This document shows, in pieces, positions 1-7,060 of a stretch of DNA of 8,899 bases (within the stretch, counting starts at the first letter, position 1; each line of letters begins with the position of its first letter). The position numbers were made by a program, and so were the translations under genes. The notes below the pieces were generated by a model that saw nothing but the letters and a program-made list of their open reading frames with translations, made no database searches and was not told where the DNA came from. Source of the stretch: Sutterella parvirubra YIT 11816 (GTDB lineage: Bacteria > Pseudomonadota > Gammaproteobacteria > Burkholderiales > Burkholderiaceae_F); contig NZ_JH604899.1 in NCBI RefSeq assembly GCF_000250875.1, positions 4,296 to 13,194 of the forward strand. The letters are read 5' to 3'.

Positions 1-988
1 CGGCGGCCGCGGCCGCGAGGGCGTTCAGCTGGTTGTGACGCCCCTCGACCGCGAGCTTCACCTCCATGTCGGGCAGGTGGTCCCCGAAGATCATGAGGCG
101 TCCGTCGGGGAGCGTCCTCCCCATGACGCGGGAGGTGTAGGGAGTGGGGATCACGTTCTCGCCCGCCTGCGCCTCGGCTTCGAGTTCCTTCGCCCAATCC
201 TCCTCAAACCCGAAGGTGATCGTGGAGACGTTCTTCGCGGCGGCCATCGACGCCCACACGTCCGCACAAGGGTCGGCCTTCGGGAAGACGGCGATGCCGG
301 GATCCCGAAGCGCCGCGATGAGAAGGCCGTTCTCATAGGCCGTCTCCCGCACGCCCGAGAGGAATTCCTGGTGTTCGCGCTGCGCGTTCGTCACGACGGC
401 GACGGAGGGCGCAATCCAGCGCGCGAGGAGCCCCATTTCGCCCGGATGGTTCATCCCGGCTTCGATGACGGCGGCCTCGGCGTTGACCTGGAGTTCGAGA
501 AGGGTCTTCGGCACGCCCACGAGGTTGTTGAGGTTCCCGCGGGTCGAGTGCGCCCGATCCCCCCACTGCGTCTTCAGAATCGAGGCGATCATCTGGGTGG
601 TGGTCGTCTTCCCGTTGCTTCCGGCCACGGCGATCACGCCGAGCTCGTCGTTCAAAAGGCGCCACGCCCGCGCGGCCTCGCCGTAGGCGATCCCGACGTC
701 GCGGACGATGATCTGCGCGAAGTCGGTGTACGGCGGGGGAAGCTCGACCCATCGCGACACCACCGCGCCCGCGGCGCCCGCGGCCGCGACGGAGGCGACG
801 AAGTCGTGTCCGTCGAAGCGCTCGCCCTTCAATGCGAAAAAGAGATGCCCCGGAGCCGCTTCCCGGCTGTCGGTCGTGAGCCGCGTCACGCAGAGCATTT
901 CGTCACCCCAGATCCGCCCTCCGCACGAATCGCTCAGGAAATTGAACCAGTCTTCGACCGTATCGGGGAGGTCTTCCAAATAAATCAT
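1..988 (-). CDS. murF: UDP-N-acetylmuramoyl-tripeptide--D-alanyl-D-alanine ligase, 3' end cut by window
   Basis: MurF is the cytoplasmic ligase that adds D-Ala-D-Ala to UDP-MurNAc-tripeptide using ATP, the last cytoplasmic step of peptidoglycan precursor synthesis. I read 329 codons from the ATG at 988-986 to the window edge, with no stop. The family is usually about 450 residues, so roughly the C-terminal quarter lies outside. Visible signs are the N-terminal substrate-binding region with LTTDSREAAPGHLFFALKG (residues 37-55), the ATP-binding P-loop GSNGKTTT (123-130), RGNLNNLVGVPKTLL (150-164), which matches the MurF GNxNNxxGVPxTLL block, and the central-domain segment IEAGMNHPGEMG (175-186) followed by TNAQREHQEFLSG (200-212). 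The start codon shares one base with the murE stop (TGATG), which indicates translational coupling. MurE is the closest alternative, but the GNLNN block and the downstream position argue for MurF. Confidence 0.95.
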   Translation of the reverse strand, partial: MIYLEDLPDTVEDWFNFLSDSCGGRIWGDEMLCVTRLTTDSREAAPGHLFFALKGERFDGHDFVASVAAAGAAGAVVSRWVELPPPYTDFAQIIVRDVGIAYGEAARAWRLLNDELGVIAVAGSNGKTTTTQMIASILKTQWGDRAHSTRGNLNNLVGVPKTLLELQVNAEAAVIEAGMNHPGEMGLLARWIAPSVAVVTNAQREHQEFLSGVRETAYENGLLIAALRDPGIAVFPKADPCADVWASMAAAKNVSTITFGFEEDWAKELEAEAQAGENVIPTPYTSRVMGRTLPDGRLMIFGDHLPDMEVKLAVEGRHNQLNALAAAAA

Positions 989-2502
989 CAGTGCGTCTCC
1001 TTCGCGCGGAGTGCGGCGACGCGGCGCTCAAGGAGCCCCTCGCGCACGGCTTCATGGTCAAGGAACGGGTGCTTCACGCCCATGATCTCCTGATAGTCTT
1101 CGTGGCCTTTGCCGGCCACCAGAATCACGTCCTCGGCGGCGGCCGCGCCGATCGCCGAGACGATCGCCAGGCGGCGGTCGGCTTCGACGCGCGCCTCGGG
1201 GGCACCTGCCACCACCTCGCGGATGATCGCGTCCGGGTCTTCGGTGCGGGGGTTGTCGCTCGTCACGACGACGTGGTCGGCCAAGGCGGCCGCCGTGCGG
1301 CCCATCATCGGGCGCTTCCCCGGATCGCGGTCGCCGCCGCAGCCGAAGACGCACCAAAGTTCGCCCCCGCGCGCACGCGCGACGGGCGCGAGGCTCTCCA
1401 GAGCCTTCTCCAAAGCGTCCGGCGTATGCGCATAGTCGACGAGCACCAGCGGTGCGGGGCCTTCGCCCGAGCGCACCCGCTCCATGCGTCCCGCCGGGGC
1501 GTGGAGTCCGGCGACGTGCGCGAGCACGGTCTCGGGGGCGTGTCCTTCGGCGAAGACGACGGCCAAGGCCGCAAGAAGGTTCGACGCGTTGAAGAACCCC
1601 GTCTGGGCGAAGTCCACCGGGCAGGAAACCCCGCGCCAGACGAGTTCGAACGCCATCCCCTCCGCGGTTGCGCGGAGGTTCCGGGCTTCGAGCGTTTCGT
1701 CGGCGTCAGGCAAAGTGCGGCCTTCGGTCGAATAGGACCAGACGCGCACGCCCGCCTTCTTCGCGACCGCGGCCATGCGTTCGCCTGCGGGGTCGTCCGC
1801 GTTGACGACGGCGTTCTTCAACCCGGGCCACGCAAAGAGGATCGCCTTCGCGTCGGCGTAGGCTTCCATCGTGCCGTGGTAGTCGAGGTGGTCGCGCGTG
1901 AGGTTCGTGAAGACGGCCGTGCGGAAGTGCGTGCCCGAAAGCCGCCCCTGCACGAGCCCGATCGAGCTCGCCTCGACCGCGAAGGCGTCCGCCCCCGCAC
2001 GCTTCAGATCGGCAAGGAGCCCCTGAAGCGACGCGGCGTCCGGGGTGGTGAGCGCGGGCGCTTCAAAGCGCACGCCGCCCAACGTCGTCCCGACGGTGCC
2101 CATGACGGCGGATTTGGTGCCCAAGGCGGAAAAGAGCGCCGCGATCCAGTGGGTCGTCGTGGTCTTCCCGTTCGTCCCCGTGACGGCGACCCCGGTCATC
2201 TGCGCCGAGGGTTCGCCGTAAAAGCCCGAGGCGATCTCACCCAGGCGCGGGAGAAGGTTCTCGACGTCCAGGGTCGGGACCGGATGGTGCTCAGGCAGGG
2301 CGCCGTCCGCCTCCATCAGCGCGCCCGCGGCGCCGCGCGCCGCGGCGACGCGGATGAAGTTGCGGCCGTCCGCGGCCGCGCCCGGCACCGCCACGAAGAC
2401 GTCGCCCGGCCTCACGCGCCGGCTGTCGAGCACGAGTCGGGCCCCTTCGTGGGCCAGTCCCCGCAGCCAGGCGAGGATGGAGTCGGTCGTACGGTTCTGC
2501 AT
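988..2502 (-). CDS. murE: UDP-N-acetylmuramoyl-L-alanyl-D-glutamate--2,6-diaminopimelate ligase
   Basis: MurE is a cytoplasmic ATP-dependent ligase that adds the third amino acid of the peptidoglycan stem peptide. The protein has 504 residues, a normal full length. The N-terminal domain carries LDSRRVRPGDVFVAVPG (25-41). The central domain has the P-loop GTNGKTTT (109-116), the substrate segment LTTPDAASLQ (151-160) and NLTRDHLDYHGTMEAYADAK (200-219); Lys219 is the likely carbamylated lysine. The C-terminal domain has DYAHTPDALEKAL (356-368), FGCGGDRDPGKRPMMG (386-401), the DNPR signature (416-419) and GKGHEDYQ (464-471). DNPR is the known determinant for meso-diaminopimelate over lysine, so this should be the DAP-adding form, as expected for a Gram-negative. 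The ATG at 2502 lies 27 bases after the ftsI stop with a GAGAG element upstream. The stop overlaps the murF start by one base. Confidence 0.97.
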   Translation of the reverse strand: MQNRTTDSILAWLRGLAHEGARLVLDSRRVRPGDVFVAVPGAAADGRNFIRVAAARGAAGALMEADGALPEHHPVPTLDVENLLPRLGEIASGFYGEPSAQMTGVAVTGTNGKTTTTHWIAALFSALGTKSAVMGTVGTTLGGVRFEAPALTTPDAASLQGLLADLKRAGADAFAVEASSIGLVQGRLSGTHFRTAVFTNLTRDHLDYHGTMEAYADAKAILFAWPGLKNAVVNADDPAGERMAAVAKKAGVRVWSYSTEGRTLPDADETLEARNLRATAEGMAFELVWRGVSCPVDFAQTGFFNASNLLAALAVVFAEGHAPETVLAHVAGLHAPAGRMERVRSGEGPAPLVLVDYAHTPDALEKALESLAPVARARGGELWCVFGCGGDRDPGKRPMMGRTAAALADHVVVTSDNPRTEDPDAIIREVVAGAPEARVEADRRLAIVSAIGAAAAEDVILVAGKGHEDYQEIMGVKHPFLDHEAVREGLLERRVAALRAKETH

Positions 2503-2529
2503 GCAAGCAAATCTCTCGATGGGTTTTCG

Positions 2530-4410
2530 TCAGTGCCGGATCTTGGCCATCAGGCCCACGCCTCCGGCGCTCGTCACGTCGTCGGGCGTCACCATCAGGG
2601 TGCGGAGCGCCCCTTCGGCGACGCGGTTGAAGACGGGCGCGGCGACGCGCCCGCCGAAGTGGTATTTGGGACCGGGCTCGTCGACCATCACCGCGATGAT
2701 GAAGCGGGGCTCGGTGGCGGGCACCAACCCGACGAAGCTCGCCACGACGTCGTTCGTGTAGCGGCCGTCCTTCACCTTGTTGGCGGTGCCGGTTTTTCCC
2801 GCGACGGAATAGCCCGCGACCTTGACGCGCGTCGCGGTCCCGCCGCGCGCGACGGTCTGCATCATCATCGCGCGCATGACGCGGGCGGTCTCGGGCTTGA
2901 AGACCTGCGTGCCCTTCTCGACCGGACCTTCACGCTTCTCAAGCGTCAAATCAATCACGTCGCCGTTTCGCGCCAGGGCCGTGTAGGCGCGCACGAGCTG
3001 CATCAAGGACGCGGTCATGCCGTGCCCGTAGGAAATCGTCGCCTGCTCGATCGGACGCCAGCTCTTCGCGGGGCGCAGACGCCCCGCGGTCGCGCCCGGG
3101 AACCCGATGTCGGGCGCGCGGCCGAACCCCAACGCCGTGTAGGTTTCCCACAGCGTCTGCGGCGCGATTTCGAGCGCGATCTTCGTGGTGCCGATGTTGG
3201 AGGACTTCGCGACGATTTCAGCGACGGTCAGCAACCCGTAGTCGTGCGTGTCCCCGATCGTGCGGTCGCCGATCGTGAGTTTGCCGGGCGCCGTCTGAAT
3301 GGTGGTGAGCGGGTCGACGATCCCCATGTCGATCGCCTTCGCGATGGCGAAGGGCTTCATCGTGGAGCCGGGTTCGAATTCGTCGGTCAGAACGCGGTTC
3401 CTCACGCGCTCGAAGACCATCGTCGAGCGGTCGTTCGGATCGTAGGTCGGGTTGTTCGCCAACGCGAGGATTTCGCCCGTGCGCACGTCCGCCACCACGA
3501 CCGCGCCCGCCTTCGCGCCCGACTCGACGATCATGTCGGAGAGCGCCTCGTACGCGATGAACTGCACGCGGGAGTCGATCGACAAGCTCACGTCGCGGCC
3601 TTCGACCGCGTCTTTCGCCCAGACGTCGTCGACGATGCGGCCCAACCGGTCGCGAAGCACGCGGCGCGCGCCGCCCTTGCCGGTCAGCACATCGTCCTTC
3701 GACAATTCCACGCCTTCCTGGCCGTGGTCGTCCCAACCCGTGAAGCCCACGACGTGCGCGGTCACGGGGCCGTCCGGATACTCGCGGAGCACCTCCGCCT
3801 GCACGCCGATCCCGGGGATGGCGAGCGCCTTCACGGCTTCCGCGGTCGCGAGGTCGCGCTTTCGCGCCAGGTAGACGAAGTTGCGCGACGGCGGGTTCTT
3901 GAGCTTCTTGTCCAAGTCCGCGTACGAGATCCCGAGGACCTCCGCCAACTTTTTGAGGTCTTCCTTCGTCGCCTTCTTCGTGAAGGCCGGGTCCGCCCAG
4001 ATGCTCCGGACGGGCTGGGTCGAGGCCAACACGACGCCGTTCCGGTCCAGAATCTCGCCGCGGGAGCCCGCGATCGTGATCGTGCGCGCGTAGCGCGCCT
4101 CGCCCTTGTCCTGAAGGAAGTCGCTCGTGTAGACCTGAAGCCAGAAGACGCGGACCGCGAGCCCCAGAAACGCGACCACGATCAGGAAGAACGCGAACTG
4201 CGTCCTCCACTTCGGGATCGGGATGAGAAGAAGCGGGCTCGCGCGGTTGATCGGCTGCGGCCGACGCGCTTCGCGGTCGGCGGCGAGCTTCTTCTGCACC
4301 CACTCGACCACCCAGCCCGCCACGTGCGTGAGCGCCCCCAGGACGTGCTCGCCCAAGCGTTCGAGCATGTCCTGGAGCCGCTCCATCACCGCGTCGACGA
4401 ACCGCCTCAT
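2530..4410 (-). CDS. ftsI: Septal peptidoglycan D,D-transpeptidase FtsI (class B penicillin-binding protein 3)
   Basis: FtsI crosslinks septal peptidoglycan in the periplasm and works with FtsW. The 626-residue protein has one transmembrane helix (about 69-92, QFAFFLIVVAFLGLAVRVFW), then the pedestal domain beginning with the conserved GSRGEILDRNGVVLA (115-129). The transpeptidase domain shows all three active-site motifs: STMK (349-352, nucleophile Ser349), SSN (403-405) and KTGT (539-542). The start at 4410 overlaps the ftsL stop in an ATGA, which supports it. This start leaves about 68 residues before the membrane helix, against roughly 20 in E. coli FtsI. The extension reads as a helical, partly amphipathic segment (ERLQDMLERLGEHVLGALTH, then AGWVVEWVQ). 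The other Met codons at positions 9 and 15 barely shorten it. The protein is anchored in the inner membrane with the catalytic domain outside. Its place between ftsL and murE matches the usual dcw order. Confidence 0.96.
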   Translation of the reverse strand: MRRFVDAVMERLQDMLERLGEHVLGALTHVAGWVVEWVQKKLAADREARRPQPINRASPLLLIPIPKWRTQFAFFLIVVAFLGLAVRVFWLQVYTSDFLQDKGEARYARTITIAGSRGEILDRNGVVLASTQPVRSIWADPAFTKKATKEDLKKLAEVLGISYADLDKKLKNPPSRNFVYLARKRDLATAEAVKALAIPGIGVQAEVLREYPDGPVTAHVVGFTGWDDHGQEGVELSKDDVLTGKGGARRVLRDRLGRIVDDVWAKDAVEGRDVSLSIDSRVQFIAYEALSDMIVESGAKAGAVVVADVRTGEILALANNPTYDPNDRSTMVFERVRNRVLTDEFEPGSTMKPFAIAKAIDMGIVDPLTTIQTAPGKLTIGDRTIGDTHDYGLLTVAEIVAKSSNIGTTKIALEIAPQTLWETYTALGFGRAPDIGFPGATAGRLRPAKSWRPIEQATISYGHGMTASLMQLVRAYTALARNGDVIDLTLEKREGPVEKGTQVFKPETARVMRAMMMQTVARGGTATRVKVAGYSVAGKTGTANKVKDGRYTNDVVASFVGLVPATEPRFIIAVMVDEPGPKYHFGGRVAAPVFNRVAEGALRTLMVTPDDVTSAGGVGLMAKIRH

Positions 4411-4820
4411 CGCGGCGCTCCCTGGCGCTTCGCGCGCTCAGCGGCCTTCTCCGCGGCCTTCTTCTCTTTTTCCGCCTGCTCGGCGTTCCAGGCCGCCAGG
4501 CGAGCCAATGTCTCTTCGCTCCAGACGATGCGCCCGTCCTCTTCCTGGACCATCGTCACGGTGTTGGCGCCGGTCGCGCCCTTCAAACCCAATTCGGCAG
4601 CGCCCGCCGCGATGTTCCCGGGGAGCGACGCGCGGTGCACCTTCATGAGAAGCTCCGAGCGGTCGTCCGAGAGACGCCGCATCAGATCCGCCTCACGCTC
4701 GTGCGCGGTGAAGGTCTGACGCGTCCGGTGGTGGAGTTCCACGGACGCGACGGCGCTCGCCAAGAGCCCCGCGCCCAAAACCACCACGAGCACGCGCTCG
4801 AACATGCTCGGCGTCGTCAT
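4407..4820 (-). CDS. ftsL: Cell division protein FtsL
   Basis: FtsL is a small bitopic membrane protein that forms a coiled coil with FtsB and, with FtsQ, activates the FtsWI septal synthase. The family is poorly conserved, so the call rests on architecture and position. The protein has 137 residues: a short cytoplasmic N-terminus, one membrane helix (about 8-27, [20 protein letters not shown]), then a charged periplasmic helical region (28-65) with the family-like segment [16 protein letters not shown]. It sits exactly between rsmH and ftsI. I chose the ATG at 4820 because it overlaps the rsmH stop in an ATGA; an in-frame upstream ATG at 4904 would add 28 Arg-rich residues from inside rsmH. 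The stop in turn overlaps the ftsI start in another ATGA. The C-terminus (102-137) is an Ala/Glu/Lys/Arg-rich tail that makes the protein somewhat longer than common FtsL proteins. Confidence 0.88.
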   Translation of the reverse strand: MTTPSMFERVLVVVLGAGLLASAVASVELHHRTRQTFTAHEREADLMRRLSDDRSELLMKVHRASLPGNIAAGAAELGLKGATGANTVTMVQEEDGRIVWSEETLARLAAWNAEQAEKEKKAAEKAAERAKRQGAPR

Positions 4821-5779
4821 GCGCCGTCTCCTTCGACCCAGGCCGCGGCGGTGCGAACGCCCACGCGCAGCACCGCAGAGCGGGCGCGCGGGTTGGCTTC
4901 GCACTCGGCCTCGCCCGGCATGATGCGCTTCACGTCCGTGAAGCGCGGCTGCGGGAGCTGCGACGCGGGAATCGGCAGACGGGGATCGAGCTCGCGCTCG
5001 GGGTGCGCCTCACGCTCGAAGAAGCGCTTCACGATGCGGTCTTCGAGCGAATGGAAGCTGATGACGGCCAGGCGCCCTTCGGGGCGCAGGATCGCGCCCG
5101 CGGCGCTCAACGCGCGGCGGAGTTCATCCAACTCGGCGTTCACCTGAATGCGGATCGCCTGGAAGGTGCGGGTCGCGGGGTGCTGCAGCTGATCCTTTTT
5201 GTTCCTCGGCACGACGGACGCGACCAGTGCGGCCAAGTCTTTGGTCGTCGTGATGGGGGATTCATGACGGCGGCGCACGATCGCCCGCGCGATCGGCCCC
5301 GCGAAGCGCTCTTCGCCGAAGACCTTGACCGCCTCACGGATCTCGGCTTCCGAGGCGCGCGCCAACCACTCGGCGGCGGTTTCGCCGCGCGTCGTGTCCA
5401 TGCGCATGTCCAAGGGGCCGTCCATCCGGAAGGAGAACCCGCGCGCGGCGTCGTCGATCTGGGGGCTCGACACCCCGATGTCCAAGAAGACGCCCGTCAC
5501 TTCGGTGACGCCCAAAGCCGCGAGGCTCTCCCGCATCGTCGAGAAGGGTTCGTGGATGATCGTGAACCGGGGATCCGTGATCCCGCGCGCGGCCACCACC
5601 GCCTCCGGGTCGCGGTCGAAGGCGTAGAGGCGGCCCTCCGGCCCCAACTTCTCCAGAATGCGGCGGCTGTGCCCGCCCCGCCCGAACGTCCCGTCGACGT
5701 AGATGCCGTTCGGGTCGGTCAGGAGGGCTTCGGGGGCTTCTTCGCCCAGTACGGAGATGTGCTTCAGCGGCTCGGTCAT
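4817..5779 (-). CDS. rsmH: 16S rRNA (cytosine1402-N4)-methyltransferase
   Basis: RsmH (formerly MraW) uses S-adenosylmethionine to methylate N4 of C1402 in the 16S rRNA decoding centre. At 320 residues it has the family's usual length. Recognisable blocks are HISVLGEE (7-14), the SAM-binding [11 protein letters not shown] (28-38), [10 protein letters not shown] (51-60), [19 protein letters not shown] (99-117), [10 protein letters not shown] (119-128), [13 protein letters not shown] (156-168), [15 protein letters not shown] (200-214) and the C-terminal [15 protein letters not shown] (240-254). These are the standard RsmH signatures and I see no missing key residue. The gene lies 24 bases after mraZ. 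A GGGGGAG sequence upstream of the ATG serves as the likely ribosome-binding site and lies inside a small palindrome. Its stop overlaps the ftsL start (ATGA). Confidence 0.97.
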   Translation of the reverse strand: MTEPLKHISVLGEEAPEALLTDPNGIYVDGTFGRGGHSRRILEKLGPEGRLYAFDRDPEAVVAARGITDPRFTIIHEPFSTMRESLAALGVTEVTGVFLDIGVSSPQIDDAARGFSFRMDGPLDMRMDTTRGETAAEWLARASEAEIREAVKVFGEERFAGPIARAIVRRRHESPITTTKDLAALVASVVPRNKKDQLQHPATRTFQAIRIQVNAELDELRRALSAAGAILRPEGRLAVISFHSLEDRIVKRFFEREAHPERELDPRLPIPASQLPQPRFTDVKRIMPGEAECEANPRARSAVLRVGVRTAAAWVEGDGA

Positions 5780-5803
5780 CGGTGGAAGGCTCCCCCTTGG
5801 GGG

Positions 5804-6241
5804 TCAGAAGGTGAAGTCGGCGGAGTCGATCCCTGCGGCAAGCGCTTCGGCTTCGTTCTTGCGCCAGACGGGTTCGCTCCAGAGTTCGAGGTGCTCGCCC
5901 AGGCCCACGAGCACGCAGTCGCGCTCCAGCCCCGCGAGGGTTCTCAGATCCGACGGAATGAGGATGCGGCCCGCGGCGTCGAAGCGGAGTTCGACCGCGC
6001 CGCCCAGAACGAGGCGCACGAGCGCGCGGGCGCTGTGGGGAAGGCGCATCAGACGCCGTCTTCTCTCCTCCCAAACGGAGAGCGGATAGAGCACGAGACA
6101 GCCGTCGGGGTGGCGCGTGAGCACGAGGCCCGCCGAGCCGTCTTCCGCCGCGGCGTCCGCGGCGAACGCCTCACGGTGCCGCGCGGGCACGGCAAGCCGT
6201 CCCTTGGCGTCGAGCGTATGGAGCGTCGTCCCCTGAAACAC
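5804..6241 (-). CDS. mraZ: Transcriptional regulator MraZ (GTG start)
   Basis: MraZ is a ring-forming DNA-binding protein with two AbrB-like half-domains that represses its own dcw operon. From the GTG at 6241 the protein has 145 residues, close to the 152 of E. coli MraZ, and begins MFQGTTLHTL, matching the family N-terminus (MFRGAT in E. coli). Each half carries the DxxGR DNA-contact motif: DAKGRLAVP (11-19) and DAAGRILIP (88-96). The C-terminal LVGLGEHLELWSEPVW (111-126) matches the family. A GGGGA lies five bases before the GTG. In-frame ATGs at 6280 and 6316 would add 13 and 25 residues with no family similarity. The 6316 start would also place two of the three MraZ boxes inside the coding region. 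The 6280 ATG cannot be fully excluded. This is the first gene of the operon and is 24 bases from rsmH. Confidence 0.93.
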   Translation of the reverse strand: MFQGTTLHTLDAKGRLAVPARHREAFAADAAAEDGSAGLVLTRHPDGCLVLYPLSVWEERRRRLMRLPHSARALVRLVLGGAVELRFDAAGRILIPSDLRTLAGLERDCVLVGLGEHLELWSEPVWRKNEAEALAAGIDSADFTF

Positions 6242-6298
6242 GTTTGTCCCCGAAAAAGCGGCCTTTCCGCGCCGTTCCATCCCGAAAAGCGCACCGGG

Positions 6299-6323
6299 CC
6301 CCACAAAGTCCCACATTTTCCCA
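6299..6323 (-). promoter_or_regulatory. MraZ operator: three TGGG(A/G) boxes
   Basis: Read on the minus strand, the sequence is TGGGA-N5-TGGGA-N5-TGGGG, with boxes at 6323-6319, 6313-6309 and 6303-6299 and spacers of exactly five bases. MraZ is known to bind TGGGN repeats spaced this way upstream of mraZ. The boxes lie downstream of the predicted -10 element and upstream of the mraZ GTG, a position suited to blocking transcription. I infer negative autoregulation of the whole dcw operon. Confidence 0.88.
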
Positions 6324-6337
6324 CATGAGATCCCTCA

Positions 6338-6366
6338 AGATTAACGGCGTGTTGTGGGCGGGTCAA
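6338..6366 (-). promoter_or_regulatory. Predicted sigma70 promoter of the mraZ (dcw) operon
   Basis: On the minus strand TTGACC (6366-6361) matches five of six bases of the -35 consensus. It is followed after exactly 17 bases by TAATCT (6343-6338), a weaker -10 with three of six. Transcription would begin near 6331, giving a leader of about 90 nt with the MraZ boxes at roughly +8 to +33. The promoter lies downstream of the rnpB terminator and has the same orientation as rnpB. Confidence 0.65.
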
Positions 6367-6440
6367 TCGAAGACGCGTGATTTGCAACGAAGCGTTTCAC
6401 TATGGGTCGAAACGGTTGGGCCGCGGACGTTCCCGGAAGA

Positions 6441-6490
6441 TTCCGCACATGCGGAAAAGGGATCCCGGAGGCGTCTCCGAAATCCCTTTT
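6441..6490 (-). terminator. Terminator hairpin downstream of rnpB, with an adjoining small stem-loop
   Basis: AAAAGGGAT (6455-6463) is perfectly complementary to ATCCCTTTT (6482-6490), and an inner stem CGGAG/CTCCG lies between them. Either strand ends in a short T-run of four, so the hairpin could terminate transcription both ways. Its place just after the rnpB 3' end (about 6506) fits a rho-independent terminator or 3' processing site for rnpB. A second inverted repeat, TTCCGC-ACAT-GCGGAA (6441-6456), overlaps its base by two bases, so both cannot form completely at once. The T-tract is short, so termination strength is uncertain. Confidence 0.65.
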
Positions 6491-6505
6491 CAGTGAATGA
6501 GGAGA

Positions 6506-6831
6506 TCTGCGGCGGGACCTCCCCTGTAAGCCGGATTCTGTTCCGCGGGACAAGCCCGCGGTGACGATCATTCTTCCAGGACGCGGCTCGCGCCGCGCCT
6601 CAAGCCATCTACCCGCCGTCAGGACCGGGCAGGTCCCATGTGACGGCCTATTTGATGTTGCTCCCCGTAGAGATTGCCCGTTTCACCCGACCCGAAGTCG
6701 GCTCGTCTCTGTTGCTCTGATCCGCACCTCACGGTGGACAGGTGTTGCCTGCTACGGTGCCCTGCGGAGTCCGGACTTTCCTCCCGCGGCGCGAAGCCGC
6801 CGACGATCGTCCGGAGAACTCCCGCCGCAGA
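6506..6831 (-). ncRNA. rnpB: RNase P RNA, bacterial type A
   Basis: This is the catalytic RNA of ribonuclease P, which removes 5' leaders from pre-tRNAs. On the minus strand the conserved core is clear: GGAAAGTCCGGACTCC (6781 region), AGAGCAACAGAGACGAGCCG, GGGTGAAACGGGCAATCTCT, GCAACATCAAATAGGC, GAAGAATGATCGTC, and AGAATCCGGCTTACAGG near the 3' end. These correspond in order to the E. coli M1 RNA elements. TCTGCGGCGGGA at the 5' end (6831-6820) is perfectly complementary to TCCCGCCGCAGA at the 3' end (6517-6506), giving a 12-bp P1 helix and a length of about 326 nt. The exact ends are inferred from P1 and could shift by a few bases. A promoter and a terminator flank the gene. Open reading frames crossing this region are spurious. 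Confidence 0.96.
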
Positions 6832-6839
6832 AGGGAGCA

Positions 6840-6868
6840 ACTCTACGCATTCGCTCCGCGGATTTCAA
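6840..6868 (-). promoter_or_regulatory. Predicted sigma70 promoter of rnpB
   Basis: On the minus strand TTGAAA (6868-6863, five of six -35 consensus bases) and TAGAGT (6845-6840, four of six -10 bases) are separated by exactly 17 bases. The predicted transcription start near 6832 coincides with the first base of the rnpB P1 helix, which independently supports both calls. Confidence 0.75.
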
Positions 6869-7060
6869 CCCGTCCGGGGGCTTTTCGTCGCGGCCGCCTC
6901 ATCTTTTGGGCTCCGGTTTGACGCCCCGCGCCCGAAAAGCGTGGGAGAATGAGCCCCTCGACACATTTCCCCATTTCCAACGAGGCGGCCCGTTCCCGTT
7001 CCGGTTCCGGTTCCGGCGGAACCGATGCCGGAACCGGCAAAACCAGGCCGCCGCCACGAC
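6869..7060. other. Divergent intergenic region between rnpB and the PagP-like gene
   Basis: No gene is supported here. The region must hold the promoter of the plus-strand gene at 7061. A TTGACG (6918-6923) resembles a -35 element, but the best -10-like sequence, GAGAAT (6945-6950), is 21 bases away, so I do not call a promoter. The right part carries GTTCCG hexamer repeats and an inverted repeat, described separately. Confidence 0.5.
6992..7037. repeat. GTTCCG tandem hexamers with opposing inverted copies in the pagP-like gene leader
   Basis: GTTCCC at 6992-6997 is followed by three GTTCCG units (6998-7015). Inverted CGGAAC copies follow at 7017-7022 and 7029-7034. CCGGTTCCGG (7001-7010) is perfectly complementary to CCGGAACCGG (7028-7037), so the transcript could form a 10-bp hairpin with a 17-base loop. 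The loop contains the alternative ATG at 7025. The hairpin ends 23 bases before the chosen start codon. Confidence 0.75.

Noticed and set aside
35..1093. Plus-strand open frame of 352 codons at the left edge
   Set aside because: It is antisense to murF, which reads open to the window edge with clear P-loop and GNLNN motifs. The plus frame has low-complexity Arg/His/Gly composition.
1963..1965. MurE has Ile181 after ASS, where E. coli MurE has His
   Set aside because: From recall, Ile at this site is common in Burkholderiales MurE proteins, so it does not suggest a defect.
991..4719. Very long plus-strand open frame (1242 codons) antisense to murE, ftsI and part of ftsL
   Set aside because: It is a shadow of high-GC codon bias. 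The minus strand encodes three well-conserved proteins with all family motifs, and the plus frame is Arg/His/Asp-rich with no recognisable domain.
5003..6328. Plus-strand open frame of 441 codons antisense to rsmH and mraZ
   Set aside because: The opposite strand carries full-length RsmH and MraZ. This frame has only shadow-like composition.
6918..6950. Possible promoter TTGACG...GAGAAT for the PagP-like gene
   Set aside because: The 21-base spacer is outside the normal sigma70 range and no better -10 is visible at 16-18 bases.
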